A DNA stretch of 64,000 nt from Ophthalmolycus amberensis (GCA_024529925.1 JAFEUB010001038.1:3104501-3168500), one strand, 5' to 3'; positions 24,801-39,624 are shown, numbered from the stretch's first letter. Translations and numbers: made by a program. Notes: generated from the sequence alone by a model not told the origin.

Positions 24801-27800
24801 GCGTCCTTACTATCGAGGATAAACATGTTGGAATGTTCTTTTTCCATTGGCCATGACAGAACTCTGAAGGCTTTTGCAAAAAGAATAGGAAGAGCAGCAT
24901 CTACCTTTTGCTTCCTGCCATGTAGCGATCTCCCTTTGTACTCTTTTGCTGCAGGTCAAAAGGGGAGATGCACCTCACGAGGGAGACTTTGCTGCTGGGA
25001 AGCCGAAACTTTCCTCCAGACGAGTGCTGTGTGAAGCCGGACAGGTAAACGTCCACCGTGGTGTGTTAAACATCGAGATAATACACAACGTTTTAATTTG
25101 ATTTTAATCTGCAATTTGATTCAATTCAACATTCACATTACTGTCATTTCGAGCTGAGACCTCATGAAATTTCACCTCATGGTCCTTCACATTTGCACGT
25201 GCCAAACGAGCACATGAAAGTGAGCAATAAGTGTGACTTCTGACCTCTTCCAGGCCTGCGACGGCGCCCCGTCCTTCCAGTTTTACCCCAGTTTTCAGTG
25301 GGAAGTGAGACGAAGAGCCCTCGGACTGTTCCAGCAGGCAGCACGCAAGGTAAACACATCCAAGGGCCGTATCGTCACCGGGGTGCATGTGCAAATGCAC
25401 CTATGCAAACGCATTTGCATGGATGTGGACGTGACCAGGAGCTAACGTCTCTCCCTTGCAGATCGTGATCCGATGTCGCATGAACCGGAGACTGACCCGT
25501 TTGAAGAAGCTGTCAGACGGCATGAAGAACGCGCCCTCGGCAAAGAAAGGTTTTATATTATCCCGTAATCTCCTCATTCAGAAGTAATCTCATTATGCCA
25601 TGTCAGTAAAGCATGCTTAATGGAGTTCATCCCCAGAGGTAAAATTGAATCGGCCTCTGGGTATTATGAGCGTCCTAGAACATACATGCATGCATGCCTC
25701 ATGGACAGGGTTGTTTATGGAGCCGCCCGCATTCAATCATACATTCACTGATCCTCACAAATAAAGATCTGTGGAAATGAACTTTTTGAACGTATTAATT
25801 GTCTCCGCTTGTTTCAGTTGAAGAGGAGCCGACTTGTGATCTGAAGATCTCGCCAGACAAAGTCTTTCCATTTGCTTTCCCTGTTTTCTCCGATGAAGAT
25901 GACCCGCTGGTGAGTGCATGGCATAGCTCACAGCCTAACTGCAGATCACGAGTCGTTGTTGTGAAATATACTTTCCCATCAATGTCAAAAAATGTAATCA
26001 GCAGCCTGTCAACAGGATAGCTGAAGCACTTCTTTGTCTTGTTAATGGAACTCCTAAACCACCTAAATGGTTTGTCCTGCACATTCAACAATTTTCATGC
26101 CATTTGTTTCCCCTTGAAAGACGTCTCTGATCTAGCCGGGGAATCAAAGAGGAAGCTCACTTTCCAGCAATTCGATTAAATCTCTCATTTTCCAGCAGGC
26201 AGAAAAAAGGCCTCTGTGTTCGATTGAACAAATAATGCCATTTGTCTCCTTGATGTTTCCAGGCTCCCAGTAATCTGGTCCCGGTGCTCGTGGATCCTGT
26301 TGACGTGACTGTGACGACACGTATTCCTTTCTTCAAGCTTCAAGTAGGCATCGATCGCTGCACCGGGTCATCTCAACATCAGGCTTTGCAATTCAACAGA
26401 TATGTACTTCTCAGCAGAAGTGGTGGGAAGTACTTAAGTGCGTGTACTTGTATTTCACAAGTGCATCCTTTTAATGCCACCTCCACTGCATTCCAGAGGG
26501 AAGTATTGTACCACTGGACTAAACTACCTGATTTGGCTTTTGAGGACTTTTACTTGTAATTGAGTAGTTTTACAGTGCTTCTTGGCAGTAGTACTTTTAC
26601 TTCGCCCTTGTGCCTCACTTTAATAGAATATATTTAATAGAATGCATAATTCTATCTTGTAATGGAAAATATATGTATTATTTAATGGGTTCCAATGGGG
26701 ACATTTTTGTCCTTAAGGGACTTAGTGTCTGTATTTTGGCTGCACAGTTTATTATAGGGGCTAAGTTTGAACTTTCAAAATAAGACAAAATATATAATAT
26801 ATACGAGTACTCCCTACAGCACTGCCCAACAAGCATAGTTCATTTAGAGTATATTTGATGTATTCTGTGTTTGACATTCTGCTTACTTGTTTTTACATTT
26901 CATGCTTTGAACCTGTGACCTCGTATTTGACTGTCTATATGAAATGGATGCAGTATAGTTTTGTCTTAAAAGAGACTGGGAAGAAGCCCTGCGGCTTTGC
27001 AAACACATTCTATATGCGAGATACTCACTCGCTCTGTTTCCCTCATCTGCGTTGCTCTGTTTCTATGTTCTGTCGCTGTTAAAACCATATTCATTGTCGG
27101 TATTGTTCCGTCACCAGGTTCCCCAGCACTATAAGCTCATGGGCTACCGGCCTGTGTCAGCTTGGGATGCTTTTAACTCTTATATGCCCGCCACTCTGGC
27201 CAGACCACTTCGCACTGGAGCTCCGGTAACTGCAGTTCCTGGATTACATCATACAGATTTCAATATTTGAGAAATATATTTATTCATTTATTTCTTCGCT
27301 CATCCACCGAACCTTTTTAACATGTCTCTCACTGTGCTGTTGTCACTTTTTAGGACGAGCTGGTGCCCAATGAGGTCGGAGCGCAGTCTCCCAGGACAGT
27401 GGAGTCGAAAGCATGGGAGGAAGTGAAGGCTGCCCGTCTCTCCTTCAGCGCCCCCGAAGCTCTGCTCAGACCTTTTCCAGCAAACCCACTCCGAATCTTC
27501 GTATGGCTGTCATTTACCATCGTTGATACAAAGTCTGAAGTAGAACGTGAAGTGTGCTTCTGTACAGGATACATGATGCACATCGCTATGATCTAAACTA
27601 CTGTTGCTTCCGTGTTCATTTCATGCATTTTAGAACCCAGATCCAGGCCTGCAGACCTACAAACCGACCCCTAAATACCTGGAGAGTGAGCTGGAGTTCC
27701 ACCTCTGCCCCCTGCCCAGGTAATAACACATGAGTAAATAGATATTTATGGTTATATACTGTAAGTCTCTGTTTAAGTAAGGAAAACTGTTCTCTGTGCT

Positions 27801-29132
27801 TGCACTAGATAATGCCCAGTTATAGACCGGATTGTTCTGCTTTCTGTATGCAGGTATACAATCCCTAAGAGTGACAGACGGACACAAACCTCACACACTC
27901 AGAAGTCTCTGGAGCACAAGGTAATTTATTTTTGGAGAGTTTGCGTAAATGTATGCTTTAATTAGAATATTTTCACCACTGTAGCTTTCCGTCAGGGAGT
28001 CCTTTCTGACGGACTATCCGTACTATACCTTTATATCTGATTGGACTAATCCAGATGTGGCTTGTGTTTTTTCTTTCCCACCAACAGGAAGTGATCGAAG
28101 GGCTCATGACGTGGAAGGATTTTGATTCGCTTACCTCAAAGTGTCTGTCCAACCAACCAGCCCTCACCAGCGACTGTGCCACACGCAGGTAGGCCAGAAC
28201 TAAACTTTATCATGAATGTCAAGCTGTACCAGACGGCCCTCACACTGCACTGACAGCAGCCACCCAGAAGTGAAACCGCAGAGAACCTCCAACTGGACTC
28301 TGGTGGGGAGAAGAAGTACGAGCACATGTTTACACTACTTGTTTACAGAGGGGAAAGGGGCTGTTGTTCACTTCCGCTGTCCAAATCTTTCCAGCCCGTG
28401 GAAGTATTTGAACTTATGACCCTTGTGGTAGCGAGTCATTCTAGCTTCTCCGGCTTTTTACATTGTCAGAAGTAGCATTTTCCTACATGTAATATACCAG
28501 TATGTAGAGTAGGGTGCATCTCATTGTCTCCTCTCACACCCAGTCGATCATTCTAATGTTGTCCATCTGCGCTCACGCTGAGATCCTTTACATGTCGGTC
28601 ACATGCTGAAAGCTTTGTAAGACGCAGGCTCATCTTGCTGCTTTAACAAGTGGTCACTTGGAGTCGACATTCATCTTCTTGGTGTAAATATTTATCCTGT
28701 CAAATTGCCAAGATAAAGCTCGATTACTCAATAGCTTGAGATCCCATTCATCATCTCCGAGGCAGCGTCACAGACTGCTGCGTTTGTGTTGCGTTGATGA
28801 TTCGGGGTTGGTCGCTCTCCGTGGTAGGAGTTGTGGTGCGGCCGCTCTTTGTGGGCGCAGTCGGAGGCAGACTTGTGTTTTGTTGGATGGTGATTTTTAC
28901 GATGGGAGCGTAGACGTGTGGTGTTTCCTTCTGTCGTCCCTACTTGTTTAGTACACAGCTTACGAATCACTATATCGTTCCTTATTCACATTTGAGACAT
29001 CTATATGAAGGCTGTACAGCACGTTTGTTCTTCTTGTATTCATCAGTTCTACTTTTGTTAAATAGTTCCTGAAGTTTTATATTTTTCACATCAATCTTGT
29101 GTTCTCTGATTTCATCAAAACACACACACACA

Positions 29133-29201
<69 letters not shown>

Positions 29202-31835
29202 TTTCTCTTGATTGCAATGCACATTTGATTGAAGTGCGTTGATACGACTGCAGTAATCTGCCCGAGTTTCACCTTGTTTGATTTATTTTTTAAGGAAAAC
29301 ATGGATTTAAAACCTGATGTTGTACTAAAGACACCGTTTGTGGAGGAACGTATTGCCGTATAATGGTTCTTGCCTGTAGCAGTATTTTATACCGAGAGTG
29401 AAATACTTTGGCTGTGCAGAATCTAAGAGCCCAGCACACTGTCTTCACTTACACCACCAAATGATGATTTATTCAGTCTTGAGCCTAAATGGGCAGTGAA
29501 TAAATGATGATATTTTTCCCTGGTGTATTAGTGAACACAGCATGGGGCTGTCCCATGTGGTGCACTGCTTCTCTTTGCACCCTGTCACAGGGACACCACG
29601 CGCTATACATTCCGGTTCTGACCTTTCAAAGAAATTTATCTCATGTACGTTGTAATTTTTTCTCGCATGAAACAATTTCCAGTCCTCATTTGACCAGATT
29701 CCCAAGTTATTAGGGCAGCCGCTAACGTACCCGCGAACGCGTGGGTTTGAATCCGACTCCCGCTACAGCCCTGTCTCCTCGCCTTTCTGTCTGCTTCCCA
29801 TTTCTCCTCACCTTCCCCGCGTTACATAATCAGATGCCTGGCAAGGCGACGTATCCTCTTTACGCCTGTCAGCACTGATCTGTGCGGTAACCGTACGTAT
29901 ATTCTTCTTTTGTCATGCGAGAGATGACTCTCGCCCGGCCGCCCTGCTCAGTCTTATTCATTTCCACCTGTGCAACACAAACAATACCATTCATGTCAGG
30001 CGGCAGTGATGGAAGATGAGAGTGAACTTGACAGCAAGAGAAGAAGAGAAGTGTATGTTTCCCTTAAAATGATGAAAAGGATTCTGTTGTATCTTGACTA
30101 GCAACAAACTTTAAAGCTTCGGTTCACTCTCACGGCGCTGCTTTCGGCTGCTTCTCCTGCGTTTCCTCTTATTTGTGCTTTCATGTCACCTGCCATCGTT
30201 TCTAATTATTGTATCCAACCAGTTAATTATTGTAGCCGTCTGACATGTATGTGCAGTGAGCTCCTGCGTCATACTCCGGACATTTCTCTCGTACACAAAG
30301 TCCACGTACTATGCCGCTGGAACGAACCGCTCACTCAATTTGACTGTCTTACTTCGTATGAACAGAAGGCCGTTTTGAACACAGCCAACTTATTTCCGAC
30401 GAATGTGATGCTGCAGGTTTGATGTTTAAACGTAGTAACTCCCAGGTCGAGCTGAATGAGCTAGCTAACTCACAAAGCTAACATATGACCAGTTTAAGTT
30501 AAGGAGATAAAGAGGTGATATGAAATATTGTAGACCTTTTAATAAAGTCTCAAAATGACTTGATGTAGCTTCAAATTGCAAACTGTGCTCTCATGATCCC
30601 GCTCCAAATCCAAACCTGTGGCTTTTCTGTGTTTTAATTATATTTTGTGCCCGTAAGTGGCATCAACTTTCACTCTGGAGATCCTTTATCATTCCCGATC
30701 AAACTGCGATTTTAAACAACCCTAAGCGCTCCTTTCATCTGAGTGAGATGGAGTAGATATCTGACCATTATCTCGTTCCGGTAATGTGTGGTCTGGCTCT
30801 TGAGGGGAGAAAGCACTGTGTGTGTCCTCTATAGGTCTGTCGACTACAGCACAGACACACTTCCACTCACAGCGCCGCCTCCTCTCACCGGCCCTCCTGA
30901 GGATCTGCCTCCACTAACGGACCAACCGTAAGCACACGCAGCATTGGCATCCATCGGTCTTGTCGTTGGAGGCTTTTCTCTGCTTTCCCGCTCAGATCAC
31001 GTGTTTGTCTTCGCTCAGGTGCGAAGGCTCAGGGGTGCAACTCACACCAGAGATTATCCGAGCAGAGTTCTCCAATAGCAACCTCACCAGCAGAACAACA
31101 GTCAGGTACGTCTGACGCTACTTCATAACAATGAAACAAATACATTCAATTATCAGTTATTATCTTTCATCATTAATCTAGAATTATTTTATACTTTATT
31201 TATACTTGTGAAAATTCAAAGTAACTTCTGGATCCTATAACAGTCTTTCAAGTCCAGATGTTTATGATGATATCGGGATTCTGGGCTAAAATCACCATAT
31301 TATTGCTTATTATTAAGGTTGATCCAACCTTGCAAAGTGATGCGATGACAAAATAATCCCCAGTTTCTTCTGGCAAATCTTGATTTAAAAAATATTTTTC
31401 ACGTAAATTTACCACTTTAATCTCAGAGAATATCCTAGTTTATATATTGTGCATTTTGGCCATGACTTTAATCTTTCTAAATATTTATAATATTTTAATA
31501 TCATTTTGTGTCTGGAGGACATTTTTTAACATATTGTGACGAATGAATGCCCTAGCATTCTGACTGGGATTACTCTCATTTGAAAATGCTGCATTTTTTA
31601 ATCAACAACACGGCTTATTAGCGCATAAATTGCTTTATGAGAATGCTGAATCAGCCTCTAGTTTACCAACCGGTCCTCCTGACCACTTTTAAGTCCTCCG
31701 TCTCTTTCGTCGCTCTGTCACAGGCACCAGAGGGAGCTTCAGTTGGAGTTCAACCAGATGGGGAAGAGAGTGATGGCCAGGCTGAAGCACTTTGGAGTCA
31801 CTGACACAACTTCACCGGGAGAGGACTGTGAATAG
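18830..31835 (+). CDS. cfap221: Cilia- and flagella-associated protein 221 (PCDP1)
   Basis: CFAP221/PCDP1 belongs to the axonemal central apparatus (C1d projection), binds calmodulin and sets ciliary beating; loss causes ciliary dyskinesia in mice. Coding exons: 18830-18959, 19107-19207, 19459-19545, 19670-19765, 20042-20142, 20315-20418, 21090-21249, 23016-23151, 23270-23384, 23575-23686, 23823-23910, 24955-25044, 25254-25349, 25462-25549, 25818-25909, 26263-26343, 27118-27225, 27354-27500, 27634-27719, 27854-27920, 28088-28188, 30835-30927, 31019-31105, 31724-31835. All phases agree; 825 aa (human 840). Hallmarks: PNHLLESKIYAKL (38-50), CPDEWRYFYDCIRVHCKG, LRCSCPIDFEFQVHVID, LIISQFNSRPY, RRMKEALFMKKVQQNV, LRWQVHLGKD, LGLFQQAARK and FPFAFP. 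The N-terminal third looks like tandem MSP/ASH-type beta-sandwich domains (inference). The ATG is the first in the exon and aligns with the human start. Confidence 0.96.
21296..21790. repeat. Teleost interspersed repeat in cfap221 intron
   Basis: Carries gtatagaagtctatgagaaa, aacatgagtttatggtctca, gtcttcttcaatacagcat and gtgattgacaggtcgttgtc in the order I know from a very common percomorph repeat. No coding capacity. Confidence 0.6.
22800..22826. repeat. Poly(C) run in cfap221 intron
   Basis: 27 consecutive C. The length is likely to be unreliable in the assembly. Confidence 0.9.
24328..24360. repeat. (AC)n microsatellite
   Basis: AC repeats with one cg interruption, intronic. Confidence 0.9.
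26395..26650. repeat. Copy of the 'tactcaagtaaaagta' interspersed repeat
   Basis: Shows gaagtggtgggaagtactta, tgccacctccactgcattcc, ggacttttacttgtaattga and agtagtacttttacttc, the standard order of the family, within a cfap221 intron. Confidence 0.65.
29119..29199. repeat. Compound (CA)n/(CGCA)n microsatellite
   Basis: CA repeats flank about ten CGCA units. The whole tract alternates purine and pyrimidine and retains many CpG steps, in the 2.6 kb intron 28189-30834. Confidence 0.92.
29709..29830 (+). repeat. Degenerate tRNA-derived SINE
   Basis: A box-B-like GGTTTGAATCC lies in gtgggtttgaatccgactcc, followed by a pyrimidine-rich ctgtctcctcgcctttctg body typical of fish tRNA SINEs. The upstream box A is weak and no cloverleaf folds, so it is not a tRNA gene. 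Confidence 0.45.
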
Positions 31836-31986
31836 GCAAAACACCCCCCCACACACTTCCAGAAACACCTCCAAATACGCTCTGTGCACAACACACACAC
31901 ACACACATGAATAAACACAATCGCAGCATTACAAATACCATCCTACTCACCGATACGAGACTCTACATTGTTTGCCACTTCCGTGA

Positions 31987-31992
31987 AATAAA
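31987..31992 (+). other. Poly(A) signal of cfap221
   Basis: AATAAA about 150 bp after the stop. A further AATAAA lies near 31908. Confidence 0.6.
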
Positions 31993-34900
31993 AGCTGGTT
32001 ACTTCATCGCCCACGCATAAGCCTCTCTCCCACCCACTCAAAATTACAGGAAGCTATTCCTCCAAAGCCTGGACATTCGTTATCCCTCCACCCACACCGG
32101 TCCATGTCTAAGCACAGTTAGAGTATATTCTAACAAGCTACCTAACGTTACCGACAACTACATTCAGTTCAAAGCGATGCTTCTGCGTCTCTCTGCTGTA
32201 GTTAATGGTGTCGTAGAAGCGAGTGAGCAACATGAACCTGTATTGTATTGTGTCGTACTGGATTTTTGGTGACAGTTAAACATTATTGACTCTTTTTGTT
32301 CTCAATGCAATTGCATTAAAAAGTCATGAATGAGTTGGTTTTGTGTTTTGTGATGAGATTTCCGTTAAATGAGTTGTTAATATCGATTTGTGTAACCACT
32401 CGCTAATTTATAGCCAGCCCAGGATATTATTACTAAATGAATTTTGAAACCTTGAAAGTTGACGATAATCAACGTTTGTATTCATGTGGTTGTAAGAAGA
32501 GATCTGCTTAGGTCAGAATGAAATGCTCAAAAGAGCTGACAGCCTGTGAACTCACTGGGATGGTCATGTGACCGCGCTCACCCCTAGAGGGAGCTCCAAC
32601 TCTGTGAGTTCCACAGTTGGAGGAAGACGTCCACATTTATTTGTCCTTCACTGAGTGTGTGTGTGGGTCTGTGTACTCACTTAATGCCAGTGTGCTTTAG
32701 AAACAGAGTGGACGGACACTGTTTCTTTGAACTCCCAGAGGGGGGTTTAAAGGACAGAGCTTTCACTGCAGCTAAAGAAAGAAAGAACCCATTGAGATAC
32801 TCATTGTACACAGGTTGAGACCTGGACAATATTCATGGGAATCAATACTATAGCTTCATATTTAATGAAAGCCACGGCATTGAATAAGTAATAGATTGTG
32901 TAATAATAGTAACAGGAGTGTGTGTGTGTGAGTGTGAGAGGGGAAACGGTGTATGTTTGATGTGTGCAAAGAGATGGAGAGAGAATGAGGAGACGCAGTA
33001 CTACAGCCTATTACAGTCAGTCTGTATAATTCCTTCACCCAGCAGTCAGCAGCTACCATTTCCAGTAAAAAACAAACATGGTTCCTTTTACGGGCCACGT
33101 TACCGCGAAGCTTTGACCCGTTAATGTACATTTCTTTCCTCCGAAACTGATGGAAACATTAGGCTGCCAGTGAAAACAGGAAGTGTTGTTTCAGCCGGCC
33201 CATTTGTCGGTCACCCCATTTCAAGAAAATAGCCTCGCCCGGTTGACACGCTCGCCACGATGACCTCGCCATCCTGAAAAGCTCTCAAAGAAATAGGACA
33301 GAGCGACAGCTCGTTTGTGAGGCAGTCTGCCTCTGTTGCCGTCTCTGACCAACAGTAACCTACAGCAACAGATGTGATTGCAACTTTTACCAGCATCACC
33401 ACCCCCCCCCCCCCTCTCTCCCTTGAACGCACTCCATCCCCGACTCGCAACCGCCACTCATTTCAGTGAATTCCTCCATAAAACTTCCTGGGAGAGAAAT
33501 TGTGTGGTGGTTTCGGTGGGCTTCGCCTCACAGTAATGGCCCCTCAGAGATACCACGTTCTCCCTGAAAATTCTTTGACTGGCAACCCGGAAACCTCTGT
33601 CACAAGCTGAAAACACGTTTGTTCCGACTTTGTACAAAGTCTTTGGCGTAGTCCGTGTTTGAAATGGCTTCAAGTAGAGCTTTGAACGTCTTTAAGACCT
33701 GGTTTGTTTGGCCTTGAATATAAAGCACAGAAAAACAGCTTATTGCCTATTTTTTTAAATCATTTTGAATTGATGTCCTTGTTTTCAGCCAGAGAGAGAA
33801 AAGAAGGAAGGATTGAGTGTTTATTGAAATGTGTCACGACACTGTGTGTGTCTGTAGGGACCCAGTGATGAAGAACATCACATTTCGGCCTTGGTGCCAT
33901 GTCAGCAGTTTATCCGCCCTGAACAACTATGCTCTGAATAAAAGCTCTGACATGTTCACCGTCTCTCAGCAGAGGGTCAAGCTAATGCGAAGCCTGCTCT
34001 GCGTCCTGTCCTTGATGATAGAGAGGCATAGTGGCAGTGTCAAGGTGCCCCGAACCTTTTGGCAGAGCGCAAATCTAAAAGGCACCGTCTAAATGAAGCA
34101 AAGCGCGCTTCTGTCAGAACTGGGTGCATTTAAGAGGGAGGAACAACCGAGCCGGCACGACACGGACATGTGACTCTTCATAGCCGCTACATGTAGGCCG
34201 ATACACCATAAACAAATATTATACCAGAGTATCTACACGCTGCAGTAACTACAACAGCTGAGGAGTTAGCCACAGCTAGCTTTAGCTAAAACTACGCTAC
34301 TACTTATTTTTCTCTAGCTGTTGCCTGTTTTTGAAATGCATTTAATAAAAACACATCTTTGTAATTCTATTTAGTAGTTGCACATAACTGAAGCTGTCCC
34401 GCTGCTAACGCTAACTAGCTTAGCAGTGCAGTGGCGCTACCGTCTCAGCTTTGAAGCCAGAGGAATTCTTGCTATTTTATGTGGTTAAGATGCCTTTAAC
34501 TCAAATATTTAAATATGTTGAATTAGAAATACATTTGTGATAATGGTTTCAATACATATTAACTGTAGGTAGACAGTCGTTGAGCAAAATAGATGCATTT
34601 AATTCTTATAAACTGTGTTCTGTAAATAATAACGATAGCCATTTTTTTTTAAACAAAAATGGACAAGAAAGTTAAACGATGACAGCTTATTTGTATATTT
34701 AACATATTGCCCTTGCATGCTGTGGAGGCATTCTAAACATGTTTTCAGGTTGGGTTCATGTCTGGTAGAAAGATAGTGTGAAAGCAGGAGCACGTGCACG
34801 AAACGTGATTGCTTCACGATTGAACAATTGATTTATTCTTTCATCAACCCTTTTAAATCCTTTACGGTGCTCAAAGGGAGTGAACGAGGTTTGCGGTCTT

Positions 34901-37756
34901 GAAGAAAAAAAGAAGCCTGACTCTCAGCATCATGATTTGGACCCCAGAGTGCTGTGTGTTTAAAAAAAGTGAAGATTTAATCTTTCTTGCTCGATATCAT
35001 TGTGGAGCGAAAAGCAGATTTTTCTCTTTACTTTTTCTCTTGAAAAGCCGGAGTCCTCATCTCACCATAGGCTGCAGCATTTCTTCATACACTTTGGAAA
35101 ATGATGAGTCACCTTTAAGTGAGCTGTACGGAGGAAGTCTTTCTTTGTTTGACGTACTTAAAATTAACTTATGTGTTGAATGACGTCTTGTTGTCTTCTC
35201 CAGACATAATGACCTTTTCTTCAAATGTCCTTTTTTCTCTTAATCATACTAAACCTTTAAGTGCCTCATAGGAGGCAAAACTGAGTCCGTCAGTGATGAG
35301 AGTACATTCTTTAAATTGCACTTAACTACCTTCATCTGTGATGCATTAGTGTATTTTGAAATGTCAGTGCAGTGTAGGTTCTGGCTCAATCAAATCCCTC
35401 AAACAGCGTATGAGTTTAACTTCAGTTTGAAGCCCCTTTACCTCTCTCTGACAGGATTTACTCCAAAGAACCCGAAAACTCTGAATCACAGTGATTACTT
35501 TCTGGGTGTTTCTTAGGCTTAACACCACATGTGAAAGTGGCGATGACTGAAAAACAGAAGGATCCAAATAGGAAAAACCCAACCAGCAGATGTCCCAATG
35601 CCCAACCACAGACGGACTAATACTGTGGATTCTGAGAAAAAAGGCTAAACAGAGTCTGGGTACTCTTAAGTACAAGTTAGTAAGAGGGCTAAGGGATTGT
35701 TTGCCTGTCCATGATGTCCTTCATCTAGAACTCACTGTTTTTGTTTGTGAAGGGCATCAGATACGTACTCATGCTATGTGTACACGTTGAGTGCTAAAAG
35801 GACTACGTTGATTCTTTAAAAGATGAATACTGTGGACATGTGCAGTAGTACCGGTAGTTGCTTGATAACCTGTCCACCAAGTGGCACTGCAGTACCCACA
35901 ACTGCTTTCGCCACACAGGTGAGGCCTGAGTCTCATTTCTGTCGTCGTTCTTTAGTGGGTCTGACTCGGGGTACGACATACCGGAAATATGATTCCTATT
36001 AATACCTGGAAATGCATTTCCAAAAACGCTCCATCCAAAATCGGAAATCCCACCATCTGAATTGGGAATACTTGTCAGTTTGATTGTAAGGGAACATGAC
36101 CGGCGCAATGCTTTGGTTTCAGGTTGTGAGGAGTGTGCACTGTGGCATTAAATAGGCCACCGACACAAAGCGGGGACCACATAAATCCCCCTGACGTTTC
36201 TGCGGACGCAAATACAAATGTTTGTTTGTGACCAGGGGGGAAAAAACTAAACAAACAGCAAACAAAATCCTTTTTTATTGTTGTCAAGGAGAGCGGGCAG
36301 GAATTATCTTGGACTGACTCGAGGATGGCTGCAGATCCAGCAACATATAAGCTTGTATCACTGGATTTCAGGGTTTAAAAATGTTTCTCTCTGCTCATTT
36401 ATTATATCTAAACATTCACATTTCTGGCCGTGTCAGTCTGAGATAAGAGAAAGTTCATTAAGCCGTCTGTACGTCTTGATCTCAGTTGTGCATCTGTGTG
36501 CCAAGAAATATCTCCCAGAGAAGGAAATTGGAGCTATTTCAGGCTGTTTTTCTGCGAACGTATTTTTCTGTTTAAGGTAGAGCTCTACAAGATGTCGGGG
36601 TCAGGACCCAAATCACTGCTGCTTGCGGGCATGTGCAGTAGTTCCTTGTTAAAGAATCTCCTGTTCTCCTCACGTCGTTTTTTGTCCGTACTCTTGTGAA
36701 ATTGTAGGATTCTCAAAATGTCTACACCGTACTCCCCTGAGACAAATTACTATCTATTCCTCTACTTGATAAATTGAGTTATTGTGATTCATGGCAGGCC
36801 TTGTGCTTTCCTTTAAGCGTTTTATTGAGACAGTGAGGAGGGTGACAGGGAAGCAGTGAGAGGAATACAGACCAGATTTGGAAACAAAGCAGAAACGGAG
36901 CTCCGTGGAGCATCTTTCCTGGTCGAAGACGTCAATATAGAAGCCTGCAGGGTGTTTATTTCTAAATGAGATCCAGTTGCCAGCCTGAACCTGTGTATTA
37001 ACTAATAATTGATCCCCACCACAGATAAGGAAACGTAATAACGATACTAACCAAGTATAATAATCTTGATAGAAATTCATAAAGAGCATTAAATAAAACC
37101 GTTAAACTGTAGGAAAGGGAGTAAGAAATTCCACGTGTGCTCACTGTTGAAAATTTGCATCGTAACATTTTATTTATTTTACATTAAGAATACTGAAACA
37201 GTGATTGTAGTTTAAGTGGTAGTTAAAATACAAATACTGTATGAAGTTTAACTAGTTTTAGCTTCATATCAATAATTTAATCTTATCCGCTTCATAGTTT
37301 TTAACCAGGAGCTTCATTATTTAGATGAAGTCATAAGATTAAGGGGGTGTCTGTAAAATTGCCTATCAGCGACCTTTTCCTAAAATACTGCCGTTTCTGT
37401 GGCGTTGGCATTTAAACCTGACGCCTGCACTGCGCCATCGGAGCACCAATTGACGGGCGACGGTTGTCGCTTTCAGCGTGTTCGGGCCTGAAGAGATGAA
37501 AGCGGTTGAATGTCACTGTACCAGTAAGTCATGGGTGCAATTGAAAATGTCAGTCGAGGCGGCGACGAAAACACTTGAAATGTCAGTTTAGGAGTAAGAC
37601 ACAAGTTAAACGTCAGTTTGACATTTCAGTTATAAAAGCAGTAAGCCTTCCCATGGACATACTGATGATAATACTTTTAAGAGTGTGCTCTGCTGAAAGC
37701 CAGTACGCTAATTACGGCACAGTATCGTTGTCATGTTTCTATAATCCTTGACGGCC

Positions 37757-37850
37757 CTTTTTTTTTTTTTTGAATTAGGTTCATTAACGAGACGTGAACC
37801 TGCAATTCTTGGCACAAATCCTGCGCCACTACCGGGGTTAATCCTGTCAA
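37757..37850 (-). repeat. tRNA-derived SINE fragment with A-tail (minus strand)
   Basis: Read on the minus strand: TAGTGGCGCAGGATT resembles box A, then GCAGGTTCACGTCTCG resembles box B about 25 bp later, and the copy ends in an A run (T run at 37758-37771 on plus). Confidence 0.5.
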
Positions 37851-39624
37851 AAGGCCGGGAGGTGAGGAGACAGAAGTACTGCTCTTATATCACCACACTT
37901 GGCGCTGCTTTCAATGCCATTGTAGTGTGAGATAATTAGAAACCCTAAGTGGTCTCAACATTGGTGCCGTTCTTTCAATTAAAGCCAACCCTCTGTTGAC
38001 GCCATACGCTGTGCAGCCATATGACTTGAATACTCACATGTTTACTATAATACCCAAGAGAGTCACCGACACTTAAGGACTTAAATCGCTCCAGTGGAGA
38101 GCCTCGAGGGGTGTGCTGCGTTCAACAACGGTTACCAACGCATGAGTGCTGTGGGAAAAAGCTGTGTTACGTGAGACACGGAAGAACATAACCCAATCAG
38201 AAGGGTGGTTACTTGCAACTTGTTTACCGCTAATTAGCTTAGTAACCACAGTACAAACACAGGGAAGGAAGCTTTACTCACTCCAAGCCGTCTATCCAAT
38301 TACTGAGCAAGAGAAAGCCCATTGCGTCCAACATATTCCCATTGAGAGTCTGCAGTACGACAACACAAAACCCTTCATTCTCATTTGCTTGTGCAGGTTA
38401 GGTCCTTTGAGGAAGAGAGAACTGGTCCACACAAGAACAATACATAACGCATAATTACACGGTGGAGCTAAATATTGCTGCCTGAGACAGACTACCAAGG
38501 GATTTGAGGAATCCTCTCAACCGTGCTTCAGTTCAGACTTGCTGTTGTAGCATTTACTAAATGGATTTAATGCACCACCCGATCTGCTGATCATCAACAG
38601 GACAACAACACAGGCCAGATCCCTCGCAGTGGCAATTGTCATTGCGATGGCTGGACCTGAGGATTACGTGGGGAAATAGATGAGAGCTCGGGCTCCTCTC
38701 TTTGCTGTCTGTTTTCGTGTCTGGCTCCGTTCCTCTCTTCTCCATCTGACACTTTTTTTCGAGCAACAGAGCTCCATATTAACCACCGACTCTGCCCAGA
38801 TCACAGCGGGTTTGTTGAACCCCGGAGCCTTTTGTAGCCACGTTCACTGTGAGAACAGGCTCTCACTTTTGATTTCCATCAGACAAAGACACATGTTAGA
38901 GAATCACTAAAATACCTGCTGTCGAGTTATGTTCAACGCGGCCTGGTCAAGTATTTTTCCCTTTTCATGACTCATAATTCTACCCTTGATTTTACAGTAA
39001 CTAAAACAATTTAATAAATAGACCTGTTCCCTCATTTTTAATAGCAAACTGTCAGCAAAACGGCCCAAAATCAGAGTTAATTAGAGCACAAAATGTGGAT
39101 AACTCCCTCCTGTGTAATTGTTCAGGCGTCTGTTTTCACAAAATGAAAGGAGTTTGAGCCCACTGTGGTTCCAGAGGAAAGCATAGTGAGAAATTCATTT
39201 GAATGTTTTTCACATCCCAGCAGTGCAGTGCAGTCAAACTGTTCCCACACAGCTCCAGTAAACACACCACTACTTCATTTTTTGCAGGAAATCGAAATTG
39301 AAAGCGGCAAATAAGACTGCAGAGTGTTTAACTGGAGGGAAAATATCAATGGATTTGTGTGCTTTTGTGGCTTTCGCCCTCCTGGTCATGCAGACCCAAC
39401 ATAGATGAACTCGATCAATTGTGCAGCAGTTTTACGACTGTACAGTCAAGATATCCCCTGAGGCGCGAGTACATGCTGGTAGAGAATCACTGCTTTAGTC
39501 CTGCGAATAGAGCAATACCGTGCATTACTTCCTCGTGTGTTTATGCTGAACTAGTGCAGCGCGGCACCCTTCCAAAAACTTGGAACGGGCCGATCGCTTG
39601 GCAGACGGGGGGGTTGCTGCTTGC

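Noticed and set aside
29739..29768. Possible tRNA gene (box B)
   Set aside because: No matching box A at the right distance and no cloverleaf; fits a decayed SINE.
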